DNA from: Aerococcaceae bacterium DSM 111021
GTDB taxonomy: Bacteria > Bacillota > Bacilli > Lactobacillales > Aerococcaceae
Length of the DNA stretch: 64,000 bases
NCBI GenBank assembly: GCA_020112395.1
Contig: JACCEK010000001.1
Span: 248,001-312,000, forward strand
Direction: 5' to 3'
Part shown: positions 16,464 through 25,090 of the stretch, in pieces
How positions within the stretch are numbered: the first letter of the stretch is position 1
Layout of the letters: every line of letters starts with the position of its first letter
Translations under genes and position numbers: made by a program
The notes under the pieces: model-generated
The model's database searches: none
The model's input: only the letters and a program-made list of their open reading frames with translations
Told to the model about the DNA's origin: nothing

Positions 16464-17759
16464 TTATAATTGCGCTTGGGACATACTACTGATTTCATCA
16501 AAAAATGTTGGATAACTAATATTTACACAGTCCGCATCTTCTAACATCATCGTTTCATTGTCGGGTATGAGTAACCCAGCTATTTGTAGCATCATCCCTA
16601 TGCGATGATCACCAAAACTTTTGACATTCGCCCCATGAAGAGGTGTTGGACCATGAATAATTAATCCATCTTCAGTTTCTTCGATGTTTGCGTTCATTTT
16701 ATTTAATTCAGATGCAATAGCATTGATTCGATCTGTCTCTTTAACACGAAGCTCTTGAGCGTCTTTGATAATAGTTGTTCCATTCGCTTGTGTAGCAAGT
16801 AAAGCTATGATTGGGATTTCATCAATTAAACGTGGGATGATATCACCAGAGATCGTTGTTCCTTTTAGACCACTAGCTTCTATTACTAAGTCTGCACTAT
16901 AACCATTTGCCCGCATATTTACAGATAAATTACCACCCATTGCTTTAATAACATCTAAGATTCCTGATCTTGAAACATTTACACCCACGTTCCTTAATTC
17001 AATTCGACTGTTTGGAAGTAATAAACCAGCACCCATAAAGTATGCTGCTGACGAAATATCACCAGGTACATCAATTTCTTGTCCTATAAGTGTTTGGCCG
17101 CCTTGTAGTGAAATTACTTTGTCAGTAACATTAACCTCAACGCCAAATTGCCTTAACATCTCTTCTGTATGATTACGAGAAGTCGTTTTTTCTATGATTT
17201 TTGTCGTACCTTCAGCTTGTAGTCCTGCTAAAAGAATTGCTGACTTAACTTGTGCGCTAGCAACTGGCATCTCATACTTAATGGCCCTTAATTGTTCAAC
17301 AGGCTCAATTGATAATGGGGGTAATTGTGTATTGTCATCCCCTTTAATCTTTGCTCCCATGCTTTGCAATGGGAGCAAAATTCGATTCATAGGTCTTTGG
17401 CTCAATGATGCATCTCCAGTAATAACACTTTTAAACGGTTGCCCTGATAACAGTCCGCTTAATAACCTCATAGTCGTACCAGAATTGCCCGCATACAAAG
17501 TAGATTCTGACTTTAATAATCCTTTAATTCCTTTGCCGATGATCGTAACTATTTCACCATCATCTTGAATATCTACTCCAAGTTGTTGCATAATTTTAAT
17601 CGTACTTAAACAATCATCTGCTCTTAGGAATCCAGTTACTTTTGTTACTCCCTCAGCAATTGATCCTAAAATGATAGCACGGTGTGAAATGGATTTATCT
17701 CCAGGTACTGTTACTTTATACCGGATGTTTTTAAGTGAGGTAATTAATTCCTTAGACAT
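16464..17759 (-). CDS. aroA: 3-phosphoshikimate 1-carboxyvinyltransferase (EPSP synthase)
   Basis: A 431-aa two-domain enzyme that transfers enolpyruvate from PEP to shikimate-3-phosphate. PGDKSISHRAIILG at the N-terminus, LYAGNSGTTMRLLSG near residue 90, and ELRVKETDRI near residue 340 are the substrate-binding signatures. The start ATG overlaps the aroC stop in ATGTCTAA (8 nt), so translation is probably coupled. Full length, no oddities. Confidence 0.95.
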   Translation of the reverse strand: MSKELITSLKNIRYKVTVPGDKSISHRAIILGSIAEGVTKVTGFLRADDCLSTIKIMQQLGVDIQDDGEIVTIIGKGIKGLLKSESTLYAGNSGTTMRLLSGLLSGQPFKSVITGDASLSQRPMNRILLPLQSMGAKIKGDDNTQLPPLSIEPVEQLRAIKYEMPVASAQVKSAILLAGLQAEGTTKIIEKTTSRNHTEEMLRQFGVEVNVTDKVISLQGGQTLIGQEIDVPGDISSAAYFMGAGLLLPNSRIELRNVGVNVSRSGILDVIKAMGGNLSVNMRANGYSADLVIEASGLKGTTISGDIIPRLIDEIPIIALLATQANGTTIIKDAQELRVKETDRINAIASELNKMNANIEETEDGLIIHGPTPLHGANVKSFGDHRIGMMLQIAGLLIPDNETMMLEDADCVNISYPTFFDEISSMSQAQL

Positions 17760-18960
17760 TTATTTCTTCCTCACTTTCCCACATTTCGGGATTTTTACTG
17801 TATTCACGATAAGATTTGACCGCTCTTTGTAGTTCTATGAAACTATCATGTGGGAATTTTTCAAGTATTGCTTGAACTAACTCGGTTGCTATTACTGCTT
17901 GGGCAACAACACTTGCTGCTGGAACTGCGGTTGTGTCGCTTCTTTCAATGTTGGCTTCGTAGTTTTCTTTAGTGTAAATGTCGACACTTTGTAAGGGTCT
18001 ATATAAAGTTGGGATTGGTTTCTTAACCCCACGAATGATTATTGGCATACCATTGGTCATACCACCTTCTAACCCACCAAGGTGATTACTTAACCTGTAG
18101 AAGCCCTTTTCAGGGGTATAGGCGATTTCATCCATTACTTCACTACCGTAACGTCGACCTACTTCAAATCCATCTCCAATTTCGACTCCTTTAAAGGCAT
18201 TAATACTCATAATAGCTTGAGCTAATCGTCCATCCAATTTTTTATCAAACTGTGTGTAACTTCCAAGACCTGCAGGTAAACCTTCAGCTATGACTTCAAC
18301 GACACCTCCTAAAGTATTTCCATCACGTTTAGTTTGGTCAATCTTCTCAATGACTGCTTGTTCTTGAGTTGAATCGACCATCTTAACAGGAGATTTGTCA
18401 GCTAAGTCACGAATGTCACTTAATGATAATTTAGTGGTGTCTGCTTGTCCTTGAATGCCACCTATTTCACATACATAAGCAACAATATCGATATTTAAAG
18501 CATTCAATAATTGTTTAGCAACCGCACCTATAGCAACTCGCATAGCAGTTTCTCGCGCAGATGATCGCTCTAAGACATTACGTAAATCTTCATGATGGTA
18601 CTTAATACCTCCAACTAAATCAGCATGACCGGGGCGTGGGCGATGTACTGCACGTCTTTTACGACTTTTAGGGTCATCATTAGGCTCAATACTCATCACA
18701 CTTTTCCAATTTTTATTATCGCGATTTGCAACAACCATGGTAATCGGAGAACCTAAAGTTTTTCCGTAACGAACCCCAGAAGTAATTTCTACAGTATCTG
18801 TTTCAATTTTCATTCGATTTCCACGGCCGTATCCCTCTTGGCGTTTTGCTAATTCATGGTTGATTCCATCAACATCAATCGGTAGCCCAGCAGGTAAACC
18901 TTCAATTATCGTCGTTAATTCTGGTCCATGTGATTCCCCAGCGGTAATAAATCTCATCAT
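17752..18960 (-). CDS. aroC: chorismate synthase
   Basis: About 402 aa. MMRFITAGESHGPELTTIIEGLPAGLP is the FMN/EPSP-binding N-terminus. GRGNRMKIE, RRAVHRPRPGHADLVGG and RSSARETAMRVA match the family's conserved stretches. It converts EPSP to chorismate, the branch point to Phe, Tyr, Trp and folate. The longest frame begins at TTG 18972, but GGGA spacing and the family N-terminus favour ATG 18960 (ATG 18957 is also possible). It lies 34 nt after aroE. Confidence 0.95.
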   Translation of the reverse strand: MMRFITAGESHGPELTTIIEGLPAGLPIDVDGINHELAKRQEGYGRGNRMKIETDTVEITSGVRYGKTLGSPITMVVANRDNKNWKSVMSIEPNDDPKSRKRRAVHRPRPGHADLVGGIKYHHEDLRNVLERSSARETAMRVAIGAVAKQLLNALNIDIVAYVCEIGGIQGQADTTKLSLSDIRDLADKSPVKMVDSTQEQAVIEKIDQTKRDGNTLGGVVEVIAEGLPAGLGSYTQFDKKLDGRLAQAIMSINAFKGVEIGDGFEVGRRYGSEVMDEIAYTPEKGFYRLSNHLGGLEGGMTNGMPIIIRGVKKPIPTLYRPLQSVDIYTKENYEANIERSDTTAVPAASVVAQAVIATELVQAILEKFPHDSFIELQRAVKSYREYSKNPEMWESEEEINV

Positions 18961-18994
18961 ATGTTTTCCCAACTTTCTGTGATTTGTGTCATTT

Positions 18995-19876
18995 TTATAG
19001 GTTTTTATTCATAATATTCAATATCTTTTCTGTGTTCATCTTAAGTCCAGTTATCAAAGTGTAGTTCAATGCTGCTTGATGTACTAACATCTCAATTCCA
19101 CCAATGATTTTACAACCTTTTGCTTCTGCTTGATGCATTAATAACGTTTTTCGTGGGTCATAGACAATATCACAAACAACACAATTTGGATTAAGCCAAT
19201 CTTCATTTTCTAGTATCGAATTCATAGGGTTTGGTGACATACCAACAGAGGTAGTCTGAACTAATATCTCGGTATTTATCATTATATTTTGTACTTTTTC
19301 TGACTCGCCTAAATCAATTAAACTAATTTTAGTGTTTGGATAGTCACTTTTTAATTGTGCAATCACTGTCTTTATCTCCAGAGGCCTTTCAATGTTTCTG
19401 GCTATAACATTGACTTCACTGACCCCTTCAAGAACAGCTTGAGTCAGTATAACTCGGGTCGTATTACCTGATCCAAAAATTGTTACTTTTTTACTTTTAA
19501 TCATTACGTGATGAGCCTTCACTGCATTCCAAAACCCTTCACCATCAGTGTTATATCCAACCCATTCATTGTTTTTTAAAACAATCATGTTCACAGCTTG
19601 TACGTATTGTGCTGCTAAGTCTAATCGATCGACACACTTTATGGCTTCAAGTTTACCAGGCATAGTAATATTAATTCCACTGACATTTAAATTTTTTAAA
19701 GCTTCAATTCTACTTATAGTTTCCTTTTGTGACGTTTCAAAGGCTAAGTAAACTATGTTTAAATTATCCATTTCAAAGCAACTATTATAAATTAAAGGTG
19801 ATTTTGAGTGATGGATTGGTGAACCGATAACAGCAGCCATTCTACTCTTTCCATTAATTTCTTTTATGAATTTCAT
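18995..19876 (-). CDS. aroE: shikimate dehydrogenase
   Basis: About 293 aa. AAVIGSPIHHSKSPLIYN is the shikimate-binding motif, with the Lys in NITMPGKLEAI as catalytic base. GSGNTTRVIL is the NADP-binding Rossmann loop and GGIEMLVHQAAL the C-terminal signature. It reduces 3-dehydroshikimate. AAAGGAG precedes ATG 19876, seven codons into the longest frame. The start lies 23 nt inside the end of aroB, so the genes overlap. Confidence 0.92.
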   Translation of the reverse strand: MKFIKEINGKSRMAAVIGSPIHHSKSPLIYNSCFEMDNLNIVYLAFETSQKETISRIEALKNLNVSGINITMPGKLEAIKCVDRLDLAAQYVQAVNMIVLKNNEWVGYNTDGEGFWNAVKAHHVMIKSKKVTIFGSGNTTRVILTQAVLEGVSEVNVIARNIERPLEIKTVIAQLKSDYPNTKISLIDLGESEKVQNIMINTEILVQTTSVGMSPNPMNSILENEDWLNPNCVVCDIVYDPRKTLLMHQAEAKGCKIIGGIEMLVHQAALNYTLITGLKMNTEKILNIMNKNL

Positions 19877-20954
19877 AAGAATCCCACTCCTTTTCAAACC
19901 AGTTTTGAAAAGTTTTTATATCGACTACTTTTAATTCACAATGACCAAATTCACTAGGTAGAACAATTGTCATTTGATCGCTACGTCTTTTTTTATCACT
20001 TTGCATAACCTTTATTAACTGTTCAGCTGTATAGTGAGGTTTTTCCCCGAGCAGATGATACTCATCTAAAAGCTTCTTAAATATCAGTGGGAAATCTTCA
20101 GTTATATAGGTTTGGGATACAGCCATTTTAGTAAATACAAGCATCCCTAAAGCAACACCACGACCGTGACTTATATGATACTTACTACTTTGCTCTAGTG
20201 CATGACCTAAAGTATGGCCAAAATTTAGCAATTGTCGTAACCCTTGATCAAATTCATCTTCGATCACAATGTTTTTCTTCATGATGACGCATTCTTTTAC
20301 TATTTCAACTAAGTCTAATGATTTAGCATTTAACGGTTCTTCCCGATCAACTAAATACTGAAGTAAAGGTTCATTCATTATCATCGCGTATTTTATTAAT
20401 TCACTACAGCCATCTTCAAAAACAGAAGTGGGTAAAGTTTCAAATGTATTTATATCACATAAGACAGCAACAGGATGATGGAATGCTCCAACTAGATTCT
20501 TTCCTTGCGCTATGTCGACTGCTGTTTTTCCACCAACTGAAGAATCAATCGCTGCAAGAAAAGTAGTTGGAATCTGAATATAATCGATACCTCTTAGGTA
20601 TATACTCGCTGTAAAACCAACTAAATCCCCAATGACTCCCCCACCGAGTGCTATTAATACGTCATCACGAGAAAAATGTAATTCAGCTAAATAACTAATA
20701 ATACGTTCGACCATTAATATACTTTTCTGTGCTTCACCAGGTGGTAAGCATAAGAATGTAATCTGGTCACTTATCTTGTTGAGATTATCTTTTAAGTTTT
20801 TTAAATAACCATGTCCTTCTACATTTTCTTCGGTAACAATTAATACTTTACGGCCTTCGATGAATGGTTTTAATAATACTTCTGAATCATTTATCAATCC
20901 TCGTCCTATCATAACTTCATATGGTTGTGTGACTGGGATATCAACTCTTTCCAT
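19854..20954 (-). CDS. aroB: 3-dehydroquinate synthase
   Basis: A 366-aa NAD- and metal-dependent enzyme turning DAHP into 3-dehydroquinate. GGGVIGDLVGFTASIYLRGI, PTTFLAAIDSSVGGKTAVD and NFGHTLGHALEQ (metal ligands) are all present. The ATG shares one base with the aroF stop (TAATG), indicating tight coupling. The 3' end overlaps aroE. Confidence 0.95.
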   Translation of the reverse strand: MERVDIPVTQPYEVMIGRGLINDSEVLLKPFIEGRKVLIVTEENVEGHGYLKNLKDNLNKISDQITFLCLPPGEAQKSILMVERIISYLAELHFSRDDVLIALGGGVIGDLVGFTASIYLRGIDYIQIPTTFLAAIDSSVGGKTAVDIAQGKNLVGAFHHPVAVLCDINTFETLPTSVFEDGCSELIKYAMIMNEPLLQYLVDREEPLNAKSLDLVEIVKECVIMKKNIVIEDEFDQGLRQLLNFGHTLGHALEQSSKYHISHGRGVALGMLVFTKMAVSQTYITEDFPLIFKKLLDEYHLLGEKPHYTAEQLIKVMQSDKKRRSDQMTIVLPSEFGHCELKVVDIKTFQNWFEKEWDSYEIHKRN

Positions 20955-21991
20955 TAGACTGTCTCCAGGTGATTATTACTCATATCTAAGGTTTTCATGA
21001 AGTTATGTAATTTCCACACTTTATCTGTTAACGTTTTGTACTGTTCTGGGTATAAAGATTGAGCACCATCTGATTCAGCATGATCAGGGTCTGGATGAGT
21101 TTCAATAATTAGCCCATCTGCTCCAGCAGCAACAGCAGCTAGTGATAATGACTCAATGATGTCACGGCGACCTGCTGCGTGACTGGGATCAATGACGATT
21201 GGTAAGTGACTCAATTGTTTAACTATAGCGATGGCTGAAAGATCTTGTGTATTGCGCGTAGTAGTCTCGAATGTACGTATACCACGTTCACACAGAATGA
21301 CATTATCATTCCCACCTGCCATAATATATTCAGCACTCATTAACCATTCCTGTATGGTCGCGGACAACCCTCGTTTTAATAGAATCGGTTTATTTGTTCT
21401 TCCTAAAGCTTTTAATAAGTCAAAATTTTGCATATTTCTCGCACCTACTTGGAACATATCAACATGATCAAATAATTCAATTTGATCAATTGACATCACT
21501 TCAGATACGATAGGCATATCCATTCTTTTACCAACCTCACTCATCATATCAAGACCTCTCTTACCTAAGCCTTGGAATGAGTATGGGGAAGTTCTTGGTT
21601 TGAAGGCACCTCCTCGAAGCATATTCCCTCCAGCTTCTCTAACGTATTCAGCTGTTTCCTGTAATTGATCCTCATTCTCAATTGAACATGGTCCTCCAAT
21701 CATTGCAAAATGTCCCCCACCTATTTTCATATTACCAACTGTAATGATACTTGCATCTGGATGTAACTGCTTGCTCGCTTTTTTGTAAGGTGATTGAATT
21801 TTTTCTGTCGTAACAACTCTTGGTAACTTTGTTATTAATTCCAATTTGTCATCAGTAACAATCCCATGTAATTCTAAGGTGATACCCTTTGTATGGGGAA
21901 GCAAAGTGACATCTAATTCTAATTGTTTTAGTTCTAAAGTTAACTTTTCTAACTCATCTTTACGTGTGTGGGGGTTTAATTTTACAATCAT
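20954..21991 (-). CDS. aroF: 3-deoxy-7-phosphoheptulonate (DAHP) synthase, type with N-terminal ferredoxin-like domain
   Basis: A 345-aa enzyme for the first committed step, PEP plus erythrose-4-phosphate to DAHP. Residues 1-70 form the ferredoxin-like regulatory domain found in the Thermotoga-type class. The catalytic barrel begins near GGGHFAMIGGPCSIE, with AGGNMLRGGAFKPRTSPYSFQG and DPSHAAGRRD as signatures. The N-terminal domain often mediates Tyr/Phe feedback in relatives; whether it does here is inference. AGGAGG precedes the ATG. It is the first structural gene behind the attenuator at 22101-22306. A 3-dehydroquinate dehydratase gene is absent from this cluster. Confidence 0.94.
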   Translation of the reverse strand: MIVKLNPHTRKDELEKLTLELKQLELDVTLLPHTKGITLELHGIVTDDKLELITKLPRVVTTEKIQSPYKKASKQLHPDASIITVGNMKIGGGHFAMIGGPCSIENEDQLQETAEYVREAGGNMLRGGAFKPRTSPYSFQGLGKRGLDMMSEVGKRMDMPIVSEVMSIDQIELFDHVDMFQVGARNMQNFDLLKALGRTNKPILLKRGLSATIQEWLMSAEYIMAGGNDNVILCERGIRTFETTTRNTQDLSAIAIVKQLSHLPIVIDPSHAAGRRDIIESLSLAAVAAGADGLIIETHPDPDHAESDGAQSLYPEQYKTLTDKVWKLHNFMKTLDMSNNHLETV

Positions 21992-22090
21992 TTTAATATC
22001 CTCCTAGGATGGTGTTTTGTATTTTTTGTTGTTTTGCTATAACATTTTGACGCGTCTCCTTCAAAATAAAACTGCTTAGACTAAAAAAAT

Positions 22091-22149
22091 TATATAAAAA
22101 GACCTAGCAACAATAATCACTGTTAGTCAGTGATTATTGTTGCTAGGTC
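22091..22149 (-). terminator. attenuator terminator upstream of aroF
   Basis: Perfect 22-bp stem (arms 22128-22149 and 22101-22122, loop of 5 nt), followed on the minus strand by TTTTTATATAA and a further T-run. It stands between the promoter and aroF, so it must be read through for expression. The 5' arm can alternatively pair with 22220-22234. Confidence 0.92.
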
Positions 22150-22180
22150 TCTGGATATACTTATCTAAACTTATAATAAA

Positions 22181-22306
22181 CTAGTTAGATAGATGTATCT
22201 CAAGTTGTCCTATTTGAGTGCAACATAAATCACTTCTACTTGAATAAAAGTAAAAGTAAAAATAGTTATAGAAGCTAAAAAATGTTGCACTCATTAAAGA
22301 TTTCAA
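22181..22306 (-). CDS. Phe/Tyr-rich leader peptide of the aro operon
   Basis: A 41-codon ORF with AGGAGG at 22314-22319, 7 nt before TTG 22306 (an in-frame ATG is at 22294). It reads MKSLMSAT, then FFSFYNYFYFYFY, then a C-terminal tail ending at TAG 22181. In the 13-codon run at 22244-22282, 11 codons are Phe or Tyr. Such a run is the sensor of ribosome-mediated attenuators (compare pheA and trp leaders of enteric bacteria). It lies between a consensus-like promoter and an intrinsic terminator that precede aroF. It has no other recognisable function. Confidence 0.88.
   Translation of the reverse strand: MKSLMSATFFSFYNYFYFYFYSSRSDLCCTQIGQLEIHLSN
22216..22292 (-). promoter_or_regulatory. protector hairpin segments 1 and 2 of the aro attenuator
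   Basis: Segment 1 (22282-22292, GAGTGCAACAT) is an exact 11-nt complement of segment 2 (22216-22226, ATGTTGCACTC). Segment 1 lies immediately before the first Phe codon, so a ribosome stalled in the Phe/Tyr run would cover it. Segment 2, extended to 22234, mimics the 3' arm of the terminator (13 of 15 identical to its AGTGATTATTGTTGC). It can therefore pair with the terminator 5' arm as an antiterminator. Confidence 0.85.
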
Positions 22307-22333
22307 GATACTTCCTCCTAACATTTATTATTT

Positions 22334-22381
22334 GATTAGAATCATACACCTTTATTATAATTGTGTCAATAGATTCTAATC
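22334..22381. promoter_or_regulatory. paired operator-like repeats flanking the aro promoter
   Basis: GATTAGAATC (22334-22343, overlapping the -10 and the start site) and its exact complement GATTCTAATC (22372-22381, just upstream of the -35). Each unit is itself nearly palindromic (GATT-2-AATC). Their centres are 38 bp apart. The placement suits a repressor that bridges the promoter; no cognate regulator is identified. Confidence 0.55.
22341..22369 (-). promoter_or_regulatory. aro operon promoter
   Basis: On the minus strand: TTGACA (22364-22369), exactly 17 nt, TATGAT (22341-22346). The predicted start near 22334 is about 28 nt before the leader-peptide start codon. Confidence 0.88.
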
Positions 22382-22664
22382 GATTTATAATAAAAACCAG
22401 AATTAATTTATTTTTGCATTAAAAAATGACATGTAAAGTTAATATTACGATAAAAAATAAACAACCTGTGCCAAATAGTAAGTAGAACACCCATTTCAGA
22501 TTAGCATAACACAGGTAGTATAAGTAATCTCTGATTCTTTACGACGTATACTTTGTTTATTCACTACTAGGTACAGCTTATATTCTGGACCAACTACTCT
22601 AAAGCTTTTATTTGACACATGATACCTTAAACAAGATCGTCATTCATGCAATTCGACACACACA

Positions 22665-22673
22665 TGTTATACT
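22665..22673 (+). promoter_or_regulatory. extended -10 promoter of the glutathionyl-hydroquinone reductase-like gene
   Basis: TGT then TATACT (22668-22673), about 32 nt before ATG 22705. It supports that start over the longer frame from 22612. Confidence 0.5.
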
Positions 22674-22704
22674 TAAAATAACATATCTTAGAAAGGATGT
22701 AATT

Positions 22705-23661
22705 ATGGGTTTACTAGTAGACGGAAAATGGCACGATCAATGGTATGACACTAAAAGTACCGGAGGTCGTTTTGTTCGTAAAGATTCTCAATTCCGTAAT
22801 TGGATAACTGCTGACGGAAGTGCTGGACCAAAAGGAGATGCTGGATTTAAAGCCGAAAAAGGACGCTATCATTTATATGTATCCTTAGCTTGTCCTTGGG
22901 CTCACCGTACACTAATTATGCGTAGTTTAAAAGGCCTGGAAGATTATATTACAGTATCGGTTGTGCACCCAGAAATGTTAGAAAATGGTTGGACGTTTGA
23001 AGATGGACCTGGTGTTATACAAGACTCAATTAATAATGCTGAATATTTACATCAAGTATATACCGCAGCTGAACCAGATTATAGTGGGCGAGTAACTGTT
23101 CCAGTACTTTGGGACAAGCAAACAAATAAGATTGTTAATAACGAATCATCAGAGATCTTACGTATGCTTAATTCTGCATTTGACAAAATTGGAGCCAAAT
23201 CTGGTGACTACTCACCAAATGAACTAATGGCTGAGATCGATAGAATGAATGAAAAAGTATATGATAATGTGAATAACGGTGTCTATAAATCAGGATTTTC
23301 TACTAAACAAGAAGTTTATGAAGAAGAAGTAACAAAATTGTTTAACGTATTAGATGAGTTGGAAGACCACTTAGACAACCATCAGTATTTAGTAGGCGAT
23401 CAATTAACTGAAGCGGATATCCGTTTATTTACTACATTGGTACGATTTGATGCAGTCTATTATAGTCATTTCAAATGTAACTTTAAACGTATTATAGACT
23501 ACCCTAATCTTTGGCGATTAACACGCGAGATTTACAATCTTGAAGGAGTTGCGGAAACTGTAAATATGCAACATATTAAAGATCATTACTACATGAGTCA
23601 TAAAACAATTAATCCTACAGGAATTGTTCCTAAAGGACCGAAACTAGATTTTAGCTTATAG
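22705..23661 (+). CDS. glutathione S-transferase family, glutathionyl-hydroquinone reductase (YqjG/ECM4) type
   Basis: About 318 aa. SLACPWAHRTLIMRSLKGLED contains the CPWAHR active-site Cys of Xi-class GSTs, which reduce glutathionyl-hydroquinones. WDKQTNKIVNNESSEILRML and the all-helical C-terminal domain (YLVGDQLTEADIRLFTTLVRFD) follow in order. AAAGGATG precedes ATG 22705; the 31 extra upstream codons have no initiation signal. Its thiol partner in this organism is uncertain. It is a single gene with its own terminator. Confidence 0.9.
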   Translation: MGLLVDGKWHDQWYDTKSTGGRFVRKDSQFRNWITADGSAGPKGDAGFKAEKGRYHLYVSLACPWAHRTLIMRSLKGLEDYITVSVVHPEMLENGWTFEDGPGVIQDSINNAEYLHQVYTAAEPDYSGRVTVPVLWDKQTNKIVNNESSEILRMLNSAFDKIGAKSGDYSPNELMAEIDRMNEKVYDNVNNGVYKSGFSTKQEVYEEEVTKLFNVLDELEDHLDNHQYLVGDQLTEADIRLFTTLVRFDAVYYSHFKCNFKRIIDYPNLWRLTREIYNLEGVAETVNMQHIKDHYYMSHKTINPTGIVPKGPKLDFSL

Positions 23662-23668
23662 AAATTCG

Positions 23669-23703
23669 AAAACCAGCCTTGAATTAGGGCTGGCTTTTTA
23701 TTT
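23669..23703 (+). terminator. terminator after the GST-family gene
   Basis: CCAGCC/GGCTGG arms followed by a T-run. Confidence 0.85.
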
Positions 23704-23717
23704 CTTATAATTTTAAA

Positions 23718-24713
23718 TTAAATAAAGTCAAAAACAGTTCCAACATCATTCTGTTCTGCACGGCGACGCACTACTTCTGCTACAGCTACATCTAATGCAC
23801 CAGTACCGATAGGGATACAAATAATTATCTCTTTACTGTAATCAGTTAACGTTACTTTATCGGCTGCTAATTGCCCCAATGTACAATAGATATCATCTTC
23901 AGAGATTTTCCCCGCATTAGTAAGTGGTTTCAATACTCCACGATGTAATGCCTGATCTATATGGTCTACGATTATTTTATCTGCAGATAGTATGAGATCT
24001 TCGCTCACTTCTTCAAAAGAACCCATAGGGAAAACAATCGTACCTGGTTTTACCATTTCTTTTGTAATAAATGGCTTCTGAGCTGGTGTAAAAGTAAATA
24101 AAGCTTCATTATCAGTCGCTTGCTCTGGATGGTCTGGATCAGCTATAATTATTTCACCAGTTACATATTTTTCCATATCAGCTTTAAATTGTTCTGCAGT
24201 AGATCGACGATGATTCCATACTACTAAACGATCGATATCATATAAATCAGCAATACACATAGTAGCAGTTCGCGCTTGAAGACCTGCACCAAACATCCCC
24301 ACCGTTATCGTATCTTTTTTGCCTAAATATTTCAATGCTACTGCTGCCTGTGATCCAGTACGCATATTTGAAATATAAGAACCCTCCATAACAGAAGTGA
24401 ATGTACCTAATTCAGGGTCAATCAATGTGATGAGTGCTGTAATATAAGGTAAACCTATTTTTTTACGTTCCCCAGCAAAACCACCTACCCATTTTTGTCC
24501 ACCTACTTTTAACCAATCAACATAGGCTGGCATCGCATTCATAAAACCTTCGTTTTGTGGCCAATTACCAGTCTCACCTAAATCCAATGTAACTTTTGTT
24601 GGATTTACGATTTCTCCCAATCCAAACCCTTCAAATGTCTTATCAACAACTTCATTAATCTCTGAAACTGAAATTAAACTTTTAACTTGTTCTTCATTTA
24701 ATAATCTTGTCAT
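23718..24713 (-). CDS. ornithine cyclodeaminase/mu-crystallin family NAD(P)-dependent enzyme
   Basis: A 331-aa protein. The N-terminal domain shows family residues in GGQKWVGGF (Lys) and the substrate region SNMRTGSQAAVALKYL. The Rossmann loop VGMFGAGLQARTATM and MGSFEEVSEDL, DHIDQALHRG follow. Members deaminate ornithine, reduce ketimines or make alanopine-like products; which applies here is unclear. AGGAGG precedes the ATG. It is solitary, so the neighbours do not help. Confidence 0.85.
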   Translation of the reverse strand: MTRLLNEEQVKSLISVSEINEVVDKTFEGFGLGEIVNPTKVTLDLGETGNWPQNEGFMNAMPAYVDWLKVGGQKWVGGFAGERKKIGLPYITALITLIDPELGTFTSVMEGSYISNMRTGSQAAVALKYLGKKDTITVGMFGAGLQARTATMCIADLYDIDRLVVWNHRRSTAEQFKADMEKYVTGEIIIADPDHPEQATDNEALFTFTPAQKPFITKEMVKPGTIVFPMGSFEEVSEDLILSADKIIVDHIDQALHRGVLKPLTNAGKISEDDIYCTLGQLAADKVTLTDYSKEIIICIPIGTGALDVAVAEVVRRRAEQNDVGTVFDFI

Positions 24714-25000
24714 ATTCTCCTCCTAAACCTGTTAATTAATTTAAGCAAATTGAGTGATCGAATAGATATTCAAACACACCCTGCTTCTATTTTACACCAA
24801 ATATAATTACTTCGCTGAAAAAATACAAATAATATCTATTTATGGACACGCAACTAAAATTGCAAGCAATAGTATCAACGATTAAAATTAATATTAAAAT
24901 ATAAAGCAAATCGTAATATGTTATAAAACCAGTGTTTTCTATTTATTCATCTGATGATAATCAGAGCACATAAAATTATTTTATTATGAAAATAACTCAA

Positions 25001-25014
25001 TGAAAACGGCATCA
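25001..25014 (+). promoter_or_regulatory. candidate catabolite-responsive element (CcpA site)
   Basis: TGAAAACGGCATCA matches the cre consensus TGWAANCGNTNWCA at 13 of 14 positions. It lies 46 bp before the -35 of a sugar symporter gene, where CcpA control would be expected. Confidence 0.4.
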
Positions 25015-25060
25015 CTGTTGATTTGTTAGTGTTGGTTACGTTTTTAAACAAAAAAAATAC

Positions 25061-25090
25061 TTGTAATTAGATATAGATTAGTTGTATAAT
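25061..25090 (+). promoter_or_regulatory. promoter of the GPH symporter gene
   Basis: TTGTAA (25061-25066), 18-nt spacer, TATAAT (25085-25090). Confidence 0.65.

Noticed and set aside
22021-22060. Mini-ORF ATG-TTA-TAG after GAAGGAGACG between the attenuator and aroF.
   Set aside because: A two-codon frame; probably chance, and aroF has its own AGGAGG.
22612-22704. Longer N-terminus for the GST-family protein.
   Set aside because: It would start before the predicted promoter's start site and lacks a Shine-Dalgarno; ATG 22705 has both.
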